Of a DNA stretch of 64,000 nt, positions 26,656 to 35,627 are shown piece after piece. The notes beneath the pieces are model-generated. The model searched no databases. It saw only the letters and a list, made by a program, of their open reading frames with translations, and was not told the DNA's origin. The position numbers and the translations under genes were made by a program. Position 1 is the first letter of the stretch, and each line of letters starts with the position of its first letter. This DNA is from JAXMHB01 sp046346965. GTDB taxonomy: Bacteria; Pseudomonadota; Gammaproteobacteria; Xanthomonadales; SZUA-5. Where the stretch lies: positions 248,001 through 312,000 of the forward strand of contig JAXMHB010000004.1 in NCBI GenBank assembly GCA_046346965.1. The letters run 5' to 3'.

Positions 26656-27180
26656 ATGCTGCTGATGCCTGTGGACCTGCAGGGCTGGATCGACAGCCAC
26701 CGCCATCTGCTGAAGCCGCCGGTCGGCAACAAATGCATCGTCGACGGCGACTTCATTGTCATGATCGTCGGCGGTCCAAATCAACGCACGGACTACCACG
26801 TCGAGGAAGGCCCGGAGTTCTTCTACCAGATCGAGGGCGAGATGGTGCTGCGCGTCCAGCATCAGGGCGTGCGCCACGAGATCCCGATCAGCGCCGGGCA
26901 GCTCTATTACCTGCCACCGGGCATCCCGCACTCGCCGCAGCGCATGCCCAATTCGGTGGGACTGGTGATCGAGCGCAAGCGCCTGCCACACGAGATGGAT
27001 GGCTTGCAGTGGTACTGCGAGCGCTGCAATCACAAGCTGTACGAAGAGTTCTTTGCCCTGACCGACATCGAAACCCAGTTCCTCGCGGTGTTCGATCGCT
27101 ACTACCGCTCGCGCGATCTGCTCAGCTGCAAAACCTGTGGTTTCGTGCAGCCGGTGCCCGCACGCTACCAGCAGGCCTGA
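26656..27180 (+). CDS. 3-hydroxyanthranilate 3,4-dioxygenase
   Basis: Ring-opening Fe(II) dioxygenase of the kynurenine pathway; 174 residues, cupin fold. [13 protein letters not shown] metal motif ([16 protein letters not shown]: His and Glu ligands), a second His in [11 protein letters not shown], and a substrate-binding Arg in the same region. The bacterial-type C-terminus carries two CxxC pairs ([13 protein letters not shown] and [11 protein letters not shown]) forming a rubredoxin-like iron site, which separates it from the animal enzyme. A GGAGACGACACC site precedes the ATG. Other kynurenine genes are not in this window. Confidence 0.95.
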   Translation: MLLMPVDLQGWIDSHRHLLKPPVGNKCIVDGDFIVMIVGGPNQRTDYHVEEGPEFFYQIEGEMVLRVQHQGVRHEIPISAGQLYYLPPGIPHSPQRMPNSVGLVIERKRLPHEMDGLQWYCERCNHKLYEEFFALTDIETQFLAVFDRYYRSRDLLSCKTCGFVQPVPARYQQA

Positions 27181-27249
27181 CGGCACCCACAGGCGCCGGC
27201 CTGCGTACCTGTCCGTGAGCCCCTTGCGATGAATCCGCGGAGATCGCCG

Positions 27250-27933
27250 ATGCCCACCCTGCCCCGATTCCTGCTGCCGCTGGCTGCGCTGGCGCTGACT
27301 GCATGCGAAAGCGTCAGCTTTCAGTCGCCACCCTCTGATCTCAATGCGTGTGCACCGGGCTGGGAGGGCGACTGGCGCGTGTTGGAGCTGGAACCCGAGC
27401 ATCCGCCAGCAGCGGGTGAAGCACAGTATCTGCGAGTGGCGCCGGGCTGCGAGCGCTGGTGGTGGGTGGGCTACGAGCGCGACGATGCCGGCGCCCTGGT
27501 GGCCGATGTCGATGACATGGAGGAGGATCAGGAGATCGCCTTTGCACGCAGCGAGCGCTACGAACTGCTGGCGGTGCGCGATCGCGAGTCGCCGCAGAGC
27601 GAGGAGAATCCGCAGGGCTGGCTGCTGATCCGCCATCAGCGTGCGGGCGATGCCATCGAACTGACGCCGGCCGACAAGCAAACCGCCGCGCACTGGGTGA
27701 TTGACGATCTGGCGCCCGGTTGGGTGGACAAGCGCGACCGTCGCGCCGACGGCACCCAGGATGGCTACCTCAAGCGCTACTCGGTGCATGTGTTCGGCAC
27801 GCCGGAGGAAATCCGCCGCTTGCTGGATCAACATCCGCTGTTCAAGCGGGCGGCCTACCGGCTGGAGCCGGTCGATGCAGCGACGCGCGCAAAGCTGGAC
27901 GCCGCCATTCGTGATCGCCCGAAGGAACCCTGA
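27250..27933 (+). CDS. Hypothetical lipoprotein
   Basis: 227 residues from the ATG at 27250, which has GGAG nine bases upstream; an in-frame ATG at 27229 would add seven residues. The lipobox is LALTAC. The mature part begins ESVSFQSPPSDLNACAPGWE and contains GWVDKRDRRADGTQDGYLKR followed by YSVHVFGTPEEIRRLLDQHP. No family recognised with confidence. Its stop overlaps the TPM gene start (TGATG), suggesting a two-gene envelope operon. Confidence 0.8.
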   Translation: MPTLPRFLLPLAALALTACESVSFQSPPSDLNACAPGWEGDWRVLELEPEHPPAAGEAQYLRVAPGCERWWWVGYERDDAGALVADVDDMEEDQEIAFARSERYELLAVRDRESPQSEENPQGWLLIRHQRAGDAIELTPADKQTAAHWVIDDLAPGWVDKRDRRADGTQDGYLKRYSVHVFGTPEEIRRLLDQHPLFKRAAYRLEPVDAATRAKLDAAIRDRPKEP

Positions 27934-29057
27934 TGCTGCGTCTCTGGCTGCTGCTACTGCTGTGTCTGACCACTCCGCTGCCGGCGGAGCCGGTGGAATC
28001 GCTGCGCTCGCCGCTGCCGGCCAGTCACCTCGCCGACACGCTGGGACTGCTGGCCAGCGATACCCGCGCCGAACTCGATCGACTGGCGGGCACGCTGGAT
28101 GCGCAGAATCGCGGCGAGCTGGCCTTTGTCATCGTCAACAACACCAATGGCATGGATCCGCGCCAGTACGCCCTGGCGGTGTACAACCGCTGGGACGTCG
28201 GTAATCACCAGCGCAACGATGGCACGCTGATTCTGCTCGCCCGCGACGACCGCGCGGCCGAAATCCTGCTGGGCGATGGTATCGATACGCCGGCCAATCG
28301 TGCCCATGCCCAGGCGGTGATGGATCAGGAGATGGTCCCGCGCCTGCGCGCGGGCGACCCCGACCAGGCCTTTGTGGCCGGCACCACGGCGCTGCTGCAG
28401 CGCATCTACGGCATCGATCTGGCGCGCCCCAGCGAGGCGCCGGTGCAGGCGCTGGTCAGCGAGGCGCAGACGCAACCCGCAACCCCACAGGCGCCGGCCG
28501 CGCAGCCAGCCACCGATGCCAGCGCCGGCGAGATCGCTTTCGGCCTGAGTGTGCTGATTGGCGTGTTCGGCGGCGGTCTGTGGCTGGTGTACCGCTTCTT
28601 GCGCATGCTCTGGTGGTTTGCCGGCGCGCGCTGGATGGCGCGCCGCTGCGCGCGTTGCCGCAGCACCATGCAACTGCTGGACGAGGTCGCCGACGACGCC
28701 CATTTGAGCGTGAATCAGCGCACTGAGGAACGCCTCGGCAGCGTCGATCACAAGGTATTTCTGTGCCCGGGCTGCGGCCATATCGACAAGCTGGCGCGGC
28801 GCGCCTGGTTCACCCGCTACGCCGACTGCAGCGCCTGCCAAGCGCGGGCACTGTCGAGCGTTTCCCGCACGCTGTCGGCGCCCACGCGCTGGAGCACCGG
28901 CACAGCGGAAGTCACCAGCACCTGCCAGCACTGCGGCAAGGTCAGCGTGGAACAGCGCACCTTGCCAAGCGTCAGCAGCAGTTCGTCCAGTTCCTCGGGC
29001 GGCTCCGGCTTTGGCGGCGGGCACAGCTCCGGCGGGGGCGCCAGCGGCCGCTGGTGA
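27933..29057 (+). CDS. TPM-domain membrane protein (YgcG-like)
   Basis: 374 residues: a signal peptide (LRLWLLLLLCLTTPLPA), a TPM domain (about 40-165: LDAQNRGELAFVIVNNTNGM, AVYNRWDVGNHQRNDGTLIL, ILLGDGID), an Ala/Pro linker, one membrane helix (about 198-220) and a cytoplasmic region. The latter has several CxxC pairs (CARCRS, CPGCGH, CSACQA, CQHCGK), consistent with zinc ribbons. It ends in a Ser/Gly tail GGSGFGGGHSSGGG. TPM proteins are linked to photosystem repair in plants and to membrane stress in bacteria; the exact role is unknown. Convergent with lolA, 3 bp apart. Confidence 0.85.
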   Translation: MLRLWLLLLLCLTTPLPAEPVESLRSPLPASHLADTLGLLASDTRAELDRLAGTLDAQNRGELAFVIVNNTNGMDPRQYALAVYNRWDVGNHQRNDGTLILLARDDRAAEILLGDGIDTPANRAHAQAVMDQEMVPRLRAGDPDQAFVAGTTALLQRIYGIDLARPSEAPVQALVSEAQTQPATPQAPAAQPATDASAGEIAFGLSVLIGVFGGGLWLVYRFLRMLWWFAGARWMARRCARCRSTMQLLDEVADDAHLSVNQRTEERLGSVDHKVFLCPGCGHIDKLARRAWFTRYADCSACQARALSSVSRTLSAPTRWSTGTAEVTSTCQHCGKVSVEQRTLPSVSSSSSSSSGGSGFGGGHSSGGGASGRW

Positions 29058-29060
29058 GGC

Positions 29061-29711
29061 TCAGTCCTTGATCGGCTGCACCGTGGCCGACTCGATCATG
29101 TCGCCCACCACGTCCACACCCTTGGGCGGCGTGAAAGTGAAGGTGCCCGGCGGCAGCGTGCTGTTGCGCTTCCATTCCTGGAACACGATCTCGGTGCGCT
29201 GCCCGACCACATCCTCCATCACCATGCGCACCAGCAACTCATCGCGAAAGCCGAGATCGACGTGGGCGAACTGCGCGTCTTCTGACTTCGGCGTCAGCCG
29301 CAGCCACTCGGCGCCGGCGTTCTCGCCGGTTTCCTGCGTGCTGAACTGCTGATCGAGCTCGGACAAGTCCAGCAGCACCGCCAGCGGGCTCTGTTGCTCG
29401 TCGAAGGACTGCGGGCGCACGCTGACCTGCTCCAGGTCCACATCGTAGATCCAGATGTGATCGCCATCGGCGACGATGCGTTGCTCCTCCGGCTCCAGAT
29501 AGTCCCAGCGGAAGCGATTGGGCCGCGCCAGCGCCAGCGTGCCGGTGGTGGCATCCAGCGCATCGCCGTTGGCGCCAAACACTTGCTGGGCGAAATGCGC
29601 CGACAGATTCTGCACGCCGGCGCTGAAGGCAGTGAGCTGCTCACGCGCGCTGGCGCTGGCCAGCGCCGGCAGCACCAGTGCGGTACACAGGAAGGCGGCT
29701 TTCAGGGTCAT
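29061..29711 (-). CDS. lolA: Outer-membrane lipoprotein carrier protein LolA
   Basis: LolA shuttles lipoproteins across the periplasm from LolCDE to LolB. 216 residues with a signal peptide (KAAFLCTALVLPALASASA). Family blocks: FSAGVQNLSAHFAQQVFG, GTLALARPNRFRWDYLEPEE, IVADGDHIWIYDVDLEQVSV, PLAVLLDLSELDQQF, and the C-terminal FTFTPPKGVDVV. The ATG at 29711 gives a normal signal peptide with GGAG upstream; an ATG at 29738 would add nine residues ahead of it. Confidence 0.93.
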   Translation of the reverse strand: MTLKAAFLCTALVLPALASASAREQLTAFSAGVQNLSAHFAQQVFGANGDALDATTGTLALARPNRFRWDYLEPEEQRIVADGDHIWIYDVDLEQVSVRPQSFDEQQSPLAVLLDLSELDQQFSTQETGENAGAEWLRLTPKSEDAQFAHVDLGFRDELLVRMVMEDVVGQRTEIVFQEWKRNSTLPPGTFTFTPPKGVDVVGDMIESATVQPIKD

Positions 29712-29776
29712 GGCGGGGCTCCGTGGCAAGGGCGCCAATCTACGCGAGATCGCCCGAACGCCCGCACAACCGGCGC

Positions 29777-30058
29777 TCAGACCTCGAAGTCCTCGATGCT
29801 GGGCGGCGCACTCACCGATGCGGCCGCCAAAGCCAGGAATGCTTGCGTGTGTGGTGCCGCCATGTGCGCGTCCACCGCGGCGCGATCCTGCCAGCGTTCG
29901 ACGAAGATCACCCGCAAGGGATCTTCCACGCTGGTGTAGGCGGCGTATGCGAGGCAGCCCGCTTCCAGGCGCGTTTGCGCCAGCTGCGCGGGGACTGCGG
30001 CCAGAAAGGCCTCGCGCGCATCTGCGCGCAGGGTGGCTTGGGCAACGACGAGAATCAT
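29777..30058 (-). CDS. Antibiotic biosynthesis monooxygenase (ABM) domain protein, putative quinol monooxygenase
   Basis: 93 residues, a single ABM ferredoxin-like domain. MILVVAQATLRADAREAFLA, LEAGCLAYAAYTSVEDPLRV, FVERWQDRAAVDAHMAAPHT and the C-terminal PPSIEDFEV match YgiN-type quinol monooxygenases. Such proteins dimerise and act on quinols or other aromatics without cofactor. It lies 65 bp upstream of lolA on the same strand and is divergent from the NADH dehydrogenase gene, so a quinone-related role is possible but unproven. Confidence 0.85.
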   Translation of the reverse strand: MILVVAQATLRADAREAFLAAVPAQLAQTRLEAGCLAYAAYTSVEDPLRVIFVERWQDRAAVDAHMAAPHTQAFLALAAASVSAPPSIEDFEV

Positions 30059-30193
30059 CAGCGCAGCTCCAGTCGGATCGGTCTCCGCTTTACGTTGCGA
30101 CCGGCGGGCCTGGATGCAGGCTCAGTCACACTGAATGTCTGCACACCCGGCCGCGCGCAGAATGGCCGGATCTTTCCACTATGGGCAATTCCC

Positions 30194-31447
30194 ATGACGA
30201 CATCCACCCGACCACGACTGCTGGTCATCGGCGGCGGCTTCGCCGGCCTCTGGGCGGTGCGCGCGCTGGCGCGCGATGCCATCGACATCGTGCTGATCGA
30301 CCGCTGCAACCACCATCTGTTCCAACCGCTGCTGTACCAGGTCGCGACCGCCGGCCTCTCGGCGCCGGCCATCGCCGCACCGCTGCGCCACATCCTGCGT
30401 CGCCAGCGCAATGTCACCGTGCTGATGGCCGAAGTCAGTGCGATCGACCGCCAGGCGCGCTGCGTGCAGCTCGCCGATGGCAGCACGCAGTCCTATGACT
30501 ATCTGCTGGTCGCCAGCGGCGCCGGGCACGCCTATTTCGGTCACGATGACTGGGCCGCGCACGCGCCCGGACTGAAGACGCTGGACGATGCCATGCACAT
30601 CCGCGCACGCCTGCTGGGTGCCTTCGAACGCGCCGAGCAGTGCAGCGATCCGGCCGAGCGCGCCGCCTGGCTGAGCTTTGCCATCGTCGGCGGCGGCCCC
30701 ACCGGTGTCGAACTGGCCGGCACGCTCGCCGAGATCGCCCGACATACGCTGCGCACCGAGTTCCGGCGCATCGATCCGACCCAGGCGCGCGTACTGCTGA
30801 TCGAGGGTGGGCCGCGGGTGCTGTCGAGCTTCGAACCGGCGATGAGCGAGCGCGCCCGGCAGCAACTGCTGCGGCTCGGGGTCGATGTGCGGCTGGGCAC
30901 GCCGGTACAGCAGATCGACGCCGACGGCGTGGTGATCGGCAGCGAGCGCATCGCCACCCGCACCGTGCTGTGGGCCGCCGGCGTGGCGGCATCGCCGCTC
31001 GGGCGTGCACTGGGCGCCCCGCTCGATCGCGCCGGGCGCGTGCAGGTGCGGCCGGACCTCAGCGTGTCGGACGATCCGCGCGTCTACGTGGCGGGCGATC
31101 TGGCCGCGGTCAGTCAGGACGGCAAGCCGATCCCCGGCACGGCGCCCGCAGCCAAGCAGATGGGCAGCCATGTGGCACGCAATCTGCGCGCGCTGCTGCG
31201 CGGGCGGCCGACGCAGCCCTTCCGCTACCGCGACTATGGCTCGCTGGCCACCATCGGACGCATGGCCGCCGTCGTGGAAATGGGACCGCTGCGGCTTTCC
31301 GGCCTGCCGGCGTGGTGGCTGTGGCTGGCGGCACATGCCTACTTCTTGATCGGCTTTCGTAACCGATTGATGGTGCTGCTCGATTGGGCCTGGGCCTATT
31401 GGACCTACGATCGCTCGGCGCGAATCATCGTGACGCCGCCGCGCTGA
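30194..31447 (+). CDS. Type II NADH dehydrogenase (NDH-2) family oxidoreductase
   Basis: 417 residues. FAD-binding motif LLVIGGGFAGLWAVRALARD at the N-terminus, HLFQPLLYQVATAGLS (NDH-2 hallmark), the NAD-binding FAIVGGGPTGVELAGTLAEI near residue 165, and the second FAD contact VYVAGDLAAV near residue 300 with GTAPAAKQMGSHVARNL. The hydrophobic C-terminus (LPAWWLWLAAHAYFLIGFRN) is the membrane-association region. It passes electrons from NADH to quinone without proton pumping. The ATG at 30194 is used because the frame upstream lacks family similarity. Confidence 0.93.
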   Translation: MTTSTRPRLLVIGGGFAGLWAVRALARDAIDIVLIDRCNHHLFQPLLYQVATAGLSAPAIAAPLRHILRRQRNVTVLMAEVSAIDRQARCVQLADGSTQSYDYLLVASGAGHAYFGHDDWAAHAPGLKTLDDAMHIRARLLGAFERAEQCSDPAERAAWLSFAIVGGGPTGVELAGTLAEIARHTLRTEFRRIDPTQARVLLIEGGPRVLSSFEPAMSERARQQLLRLGVDVRLGTPVQQIDADGVVIGSERIATRTVLWAAGVAASPLGRALGAPLDRAGRVQVRPDLSVSDDPRVYVAGDLAAVSQDGKPIPGTAPAAKQMGSHVARNLRALLRGRPTQPFRYRDYGSLATIGRMAAVVEMGPLRLSGLPAWWLWLAAHAYFLIGFRNRLMVLLDWAWAYWTYDRSARIIVTPPR

Positions 31448-31491
31448 TCCTGAACAAGGCTGGCGGCGCCGGCTGCCGCTACACTGGGCGC

Positions 31492-34077
31492 ATGACCGAC
31501 CCCATGATGTCCCACGGGCTCAGCAGCAGCGCCGCCCGCGCGCTGCTGCAGCGCGTAGGCCCCAACGAGTTGCCGGAGCCTAATCAGCGCACGCTGATTC
31601 ACATCCTCCTCGGCGTGTTGCGCGAGCCGATGTTCCTGCTGCTGGCGCTGGCGGCGCTGATCTACCTCGCCATCGGCGATCCCCACGAGAGCCTGCTGCT
31701 GGCAGCCTTCGCGCTGCTCAGCATCGGCCTCGTGGTGCTGCAGGAGATTCGCAGCGAGCGCGCTTTGCAGGCCTTGCGGGCGCTGTCGGCGCCGAGCGTG
31801 CGGGTGCTCCGCGACGGCACGCTGCAGCGCATTCCCAGCCGCGAACTGGTGCCAGGCGACTGTCTGCTGGCCAGCGAGGGTGAGCGCGTCGGCGCCGATG
31901 GCTGGATCGTGCGCGCCGAGAACCTGCAGATCGACGAATCGCTGCTGACCGGCGAATCGATGCCGGTCGCCAAACACGCCGGCGCTGCAGACGCTCCGCG
32001 CGAGAGTCCGCCCCCCGGCGGCGAGCAGCCGGGCTACGCCTACGCCGGCACGCTGGTGGTCGCCGGCCATGCGCAGATCCTGGTCGATCGCACCGGCGCC
32101 GCCACCGCGGCCGGCAAAATCGGCGTGTCGCTGGCGCAGATAGCGTCCGAGTCCACGCTGCTGCAGCGTCAGGTCGGTCGGCTGGTACGCCTGTTCGGCG
32201 GCATTGCCGCGGCGGTCAGTCTGGCGGTGGTGCTGGGCTACGGCCTGCTGCGCGGCGACTGGATCGCCGGACTGCTGTCTGGCATTGCGCTGGCGATGGC
32301 CATGCTCCCGGAAGAGTTTCCGATGGCGCTGGCGGTGTTTCTGGCGCTGGGCGCGTGGCGGATGACGCGCGTGCAGGTGCTGGCACGCCGGCCAGCGATG
32401 GTGGAAACCCTGGGCGCCGCCAGCGTGCTGTGCGTGGACAAAACCGGCACGCTGACGCTCAATCAGATGGAAGTGCAGGTGCTGTGCAGCGAGGACGGGC
32501 AGCGCTGGAAGGCCTCGGCCGAGTTGCCGGAGGCCTGGCACGCGCTGCTCGAATACGCCGTGCTGGCCTGCAAGCGGCAAGCCCATGATCCGATGGACAC
32601 CGCCATCCACCGGCTCGGCGCTTCGGTGCGCTGGCACGCCGAGCATCTGCATCCGGACGATGGGCTCGCACACGAGTATGCGCTGACGGCGGAGCGGCCG
32701 GCCTTCATCCGACTGTGGCGGCGCAGTCCCGGCCATCTGGTAGGCGCCTGCAAGGGTGCGCCGGAAGCGGTGCTGCGGCTGTGCGGCCTCGACGCGGCCC
32801 AAAGTGAGCGCATCCTGCAGCAGGTGCAGACACTGGCGGCGACCGGCTTGCGCGTGCTGGCGGTCGCCAGCAGCGACAGTGCACAGGAGGACGCGCCGAC
32901 CGATCCCGCCGCCCTGCCCTGGCGCTATCGCGGGCTGCTGGCACTCGCCGACCCGCTGCGCGCCGGGGTGCCGGAGGCGATGCGCACCGCGCAGGCGGCT
33001 GGCATCCGCGTGATGATGATCACCGGCGACTATCCGCGCACGGCGCTCAGCATCGCCGCCGAGGCCGGCATCGATACCCGCGGCGGCGCGCTGACCGGGG
33101 CCGATCTCGATGCCCTGAGCGATGCCGAGCTGCGCGAGCAGGTGCGCCGCGTGCACGTCTACGCCCGCGTGCGGCCCGAGCAGAAGCTGCGACTGGTACA
33201 CGCCTGCAAGGCTGCCGGCGAGGTGGTTGCGATGACCGGCGATGGCGTCAACGACGCGCCGGCGCTGAAAGCCGCCCATATCGGCATTGCCATGGGCGGT
33301 CGTGGCACCGATGTGGCGCGCGAGGCAGCGGGCATCGTGTTGCTGGACGACAACATTGCGCGCATCAACGAGGCCGTCCAACTCGGCCGCCGGATCTTCG
33401 AGAACCTGCGCAAGGTGTTGATCTATATCGCAGCGATCCATCTGCCGATCGCCGGTCTGGCGCTGGCACCGCTGCTGTTCGGGCTGCCGCCGCTGCTGCT
33501 GCCCATGCATGTGGTGCTGGTGGAAATGGTGGTAGACCCGATCTGCTCGATCGCCTTCGAGAACGAGCCTGGCGCTGCCGATCTGATGCGCCGCGGTCCG
33601 CGCTCGGCAGGCGAGCCGCTGGTGGGTGCCAGCCAGTTGCTGCTCAGCGCCGTGCTCGGCAGCGTGCTGCTGCTGGCCTGTCTGTGCTTGTATCGCTGGC
33701 AGCTGGATCAGGGCGCCGACATCGCGCGGACGCTGGCCTTTGTCGCGCTGACCGCGGGCAATCTGATGCTGGTGCGGGTGATCGCCACGCCCGGATCCAC
33801 GCTGCGTGCGCTGGCGGCACCCGGCCATCGCGCCTTCTGGCTGATCAGCGCGGCGGTCAGTGGGGTCATCGCGCTATGCATCGCCGTGCCGGGTCTGTCT
33901 GGGCTATTCCGCTTCGAGTTCCCGGGCTGGTCCGCCCTGCTGCTGGCGATCGCGGTCGGCGCGGGCGCCAGCCTGAGTGGCGATCTGGCCAAGCGCATCC
34001 CGGCGGTGCGGCGTGCACTCAATGTGCAGCCGGATCAGCGCGCCAGCGCGCGCAGCGCGTCCAGCGAGTCGGCCTGA
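31492..34077 (+). CDS. P-type cation-transporting ATPase
   Basis: 861 residues. Actuator domain LLTGES near 152, M4 motif MLPEEFPMALAVFLALGAWR near 272 (PEEFP where calcium pumps have PEGLP), phosphorylation site VDKTGTLTLNQMEVQ with Asp near 316, nucleotide domain GACKGAPEAVL, and hinge MTGDGVNDAPALKAAHIGIA near 582. N-terminal SSSAARALLQRVGPNELPEP is the P2-type cation ATPase N domain; six C-terminal helices follow. Likely exports a cation such as Ca2+, but the altered M4 motif leaves specificity open. Its 3' end overlaps the convergent ligase gene by 43 bp. Confidence 0.92.
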   Translation: MTDPMMSHGLSSSAARALLQRVGPNELPEPNQRTLIHILLGVLREPMFLLLALAALIYLAIGDPHESLLLAAFALLSIGLVVLQEIRSERALQALRALSAPSVRVLRDGTLQRIPSRELVPGDCLLASEGERVGADGWIVRAENLQIDESLLTGESMPVAKHAGAADAPRESPPPGGEQPGYAYAGTLVVAGHAQILVDRTGAATAAGKIGVSLAQIASESTLLQRQVGRLVRLFGGIAAAVSLAVVLGYGLLRGDWIAGLLSGIALAMAMLPEEFPMALAVFLALGAWRMTRVQVLARRPAMVETLGAASVLCVDKTGTLTLNQMEVQVLCSEDGQRWKASAELPEAWHALLEYAVLACKRQAHDPMDTAIHRLGASVRWHAEHLHPDDGLAHEYALTAERPAFIRLWRRSPGHLVGACKGAPEAVLRLCGLDAAQSERILQQVQTLAATGLRVLAVASSDSAQEDAPTDPAALPWRYRGLLALADPLRAGVPEAMRTAQAAGIRVMMITGDYPRTALSIAAEAGIDTRGGALTGADLDALSDAELREQVRRVHVYARVRPEQKLRLVHACKAAGEVVAMTGDGVNDAPALKAAHIGIAMGGRGTDVAREAAGIVLLDDNIARINEAVQLGRRIFENLRKVLIYIAAIHLPIAGLALAPLLFGLPPLLLPMHVVLVEMVVDPICSIAFENEPGAADLMRRGPRSAGEPLVGASQLLLSAVLGSVLLLACLCLYRWQLDQGADIARTLAFVALTAGNLMLVRVIATPGSTLRALAAPGHRAFWLISAAVSGVIALCIAVPGLSGLFRFEFPGWSALLLAIAVGAGASLSGDLAKRIPAVRRALNVQPDQRASARSASSESA

Positions 34078-35627
34078 TCCGCGCGCTTGTCGCTGCGCCA
34101 GCGCAGGATGCGCGGGAAGCGCACCGCGATACCGGATTTGTGCCGGGTCGAGTGGTTGACGCCTTCGAATGCCAGTTCGAACACCTGCTCGGCCTGCACG
34201 CTGCGCACCGGCCCGTAGCGCTCGATCGTGTGCGCGCGGATCCAGCGATCCAGGCGCGCGATCTCGGCGTCGCTGAGGCCGGAATAGGCTTTGGCGACCG
34301 GTACCAGCTGACCCTGATCCCACACCGCGAAGGTGTAATCGGTGTAGAGATTGGAGCGCCGACCGTGGCCGGCTTGCGCATAGATCAACACCGCATCGAT
34401 CGATAGCGGATCGATTTTCCACTTCCACCAGTCGCCGCGGCGACGACCGACCTGATAGGCCGAGGTCAGTCGCTTCAGCATCAGCCCTTCGACGCCGCGC
34501 TCTCGCGCCTGTTCGCGCTGCTCGGCGAGGGCTTCCCAGTCGGTCGCGGCGACCGCGGGCGAGAGCATCAGCGCGGGGGCTGCGGCAGCTGCCAGCAAGG
34601 CTTCCAGCTGCGCGCGCCGCGCCGCCAGTGGCTGCTCGCGCAGATCGACGCCGTCCAGCTCCAAGAGATCGTAGGCCACGAAACGCACCGGGCAAGCAGC
34701 GAGGCTGCGCGGACCCGGCTGCAGGCGGCCGATGCGCTTCTGCAGTGCAGCGAAGGGCAAGGGCGCATCGTCCTTCCAGCCCAGCACTTCGCCATCCAGC
34801 ACCGCGCTGACCGTCAGGCGCTGGGCGGCGAACTCGATTTCGGGAAAACGCCCGTCCAGGCGCTCCTCACCGCGCGACCACAGGCTCAGAGTCCCGGCAC
34901 GCCAGAGCAACTGCGCGCGGATGCCGTCCCACTTCCACTCGGCCTGCCACTCTGGCGCCGGCCCCAGCGTCGCTGGCAGCTGCTCCAGCGCGGATGCCAG
35001 GAAAAAGGGATAGGGCTGATCGAGCGCGCGCAGCGCCGGCTCCGGGTGCACCAGCGCACGCCAGGCGGCGGCGGTGGGTTTGAAACTGCCGCTCAAGCGA
35101 TGCGCCAGCTCCGCGCCCGGCAGCGCGGTCAGCTGCGCCAGCGCCTGGATCAACAGGCGCTGCGACACGCCGACGCGCAGCGAGCCGGTCAGCAGCTTGT
35201 TCAGCACCAGACTGTCGCCGCGCGGCAACGTCGCCCACCAGGCGCGCACGCGGGCGCCCTGCTCCGGCGGCGGCAGTCCGGCCAGCGGCAGCAAACGCTG
35301 CTCGATCCACTCGGCCAATCCGGCCTCGCCCGGCGCCGGCGACGCGGCCGGATCGCTGGCGAGCAGGCTGATGGTTTCGGCCAGATCGCCCACGTGAGCG
35401 TAGGTGTCCTCGATCAGCCAAGCGGGGTAGCCCGTGTGCTCGGACAGCCACTGGCGCAGATCGCCGGCGCGCACCAGCCGCTTGAGCTTGCCGCCGGTCA
35501 GCACATGCACCGCCCAGGCGGCGTCGGCGGCCTCGGCGCACCGGAAGTAGTCGACCATCGCGGCGACCTTGTCACGCGTGGCGGTGCTCTCGTCCAGGCG
35601 CTGATAGAGATCGGCAAAGGCGCGCAT
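34035..35627 (-). CDS. ATP-dependent DNA ligase
   Basis: 530 residues. N-terminal helical DNA-binding domain (MRAFADLYQRLDESTATRDK), then the adenylation domain with catalytic Lys in EWKWDGIRAQ near residue 225. FDGEVLGWKDD-like LDGEVLGWKDDAPLPFAALQ, EGLMLKRLTSAYQVGRRRGDWWKWK (motifs IV-V) and an OB-fold C-terminus with VAKAYSGLSDAEIARLDRWI complete it. Bacterial ATP-dependent ligases of this type act in repair alongside the NAD-dependent LigA. The start overlaps the stop of the exonuclease gene as ATGA. The usual third partner, a DEXH helicase, is absent here. Confidence 0.93.
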   Translation of the reverse strand: MRAFADLYQRLDESTATRDKVAAMVDYFRCAEAADAAWAVHVLTGGKLKRLVRAGDLRQWLSEHTGYPAWLIEDTYAHVGDLAETISLLASDPAASPAPGEAGLAEWIEQRLLPLAGLPPPEQGARVRAWWATLPRGDSLVLNKLLTGSLRVGVSQRLLIQALAQLTALPGAELAHRLSGSFKPTAAAWRALVHPEPALRALDQPYPFFLASALEQLPATLGPAPEWQAEWKWDGIRAQLLWRAGTLSLWSRGEERLDGRFPEIEFAAQRLTVSAVLDGEVLGWKDDAPLPFAALQKRIGRLQPGPRSLAACPVRFVAYDLLELDGVDLREQPLAARRAQLEALLAAAAAPALMLSPAVAATDWEALAEQREQARERGVEGLMLKRLTSAYQVGRRRGDWWKWKIDPLSIDAVLIYAQAGHGRRSNLYTDYTFAVWDQGQLVPVAKAYSGLSDAEIARLDRWIRAHTIERYGPVRSVQAEQVFELAFEGVNHSTRHKSGIAVRFPRILRWRSDKRADQADSLDALRALAR

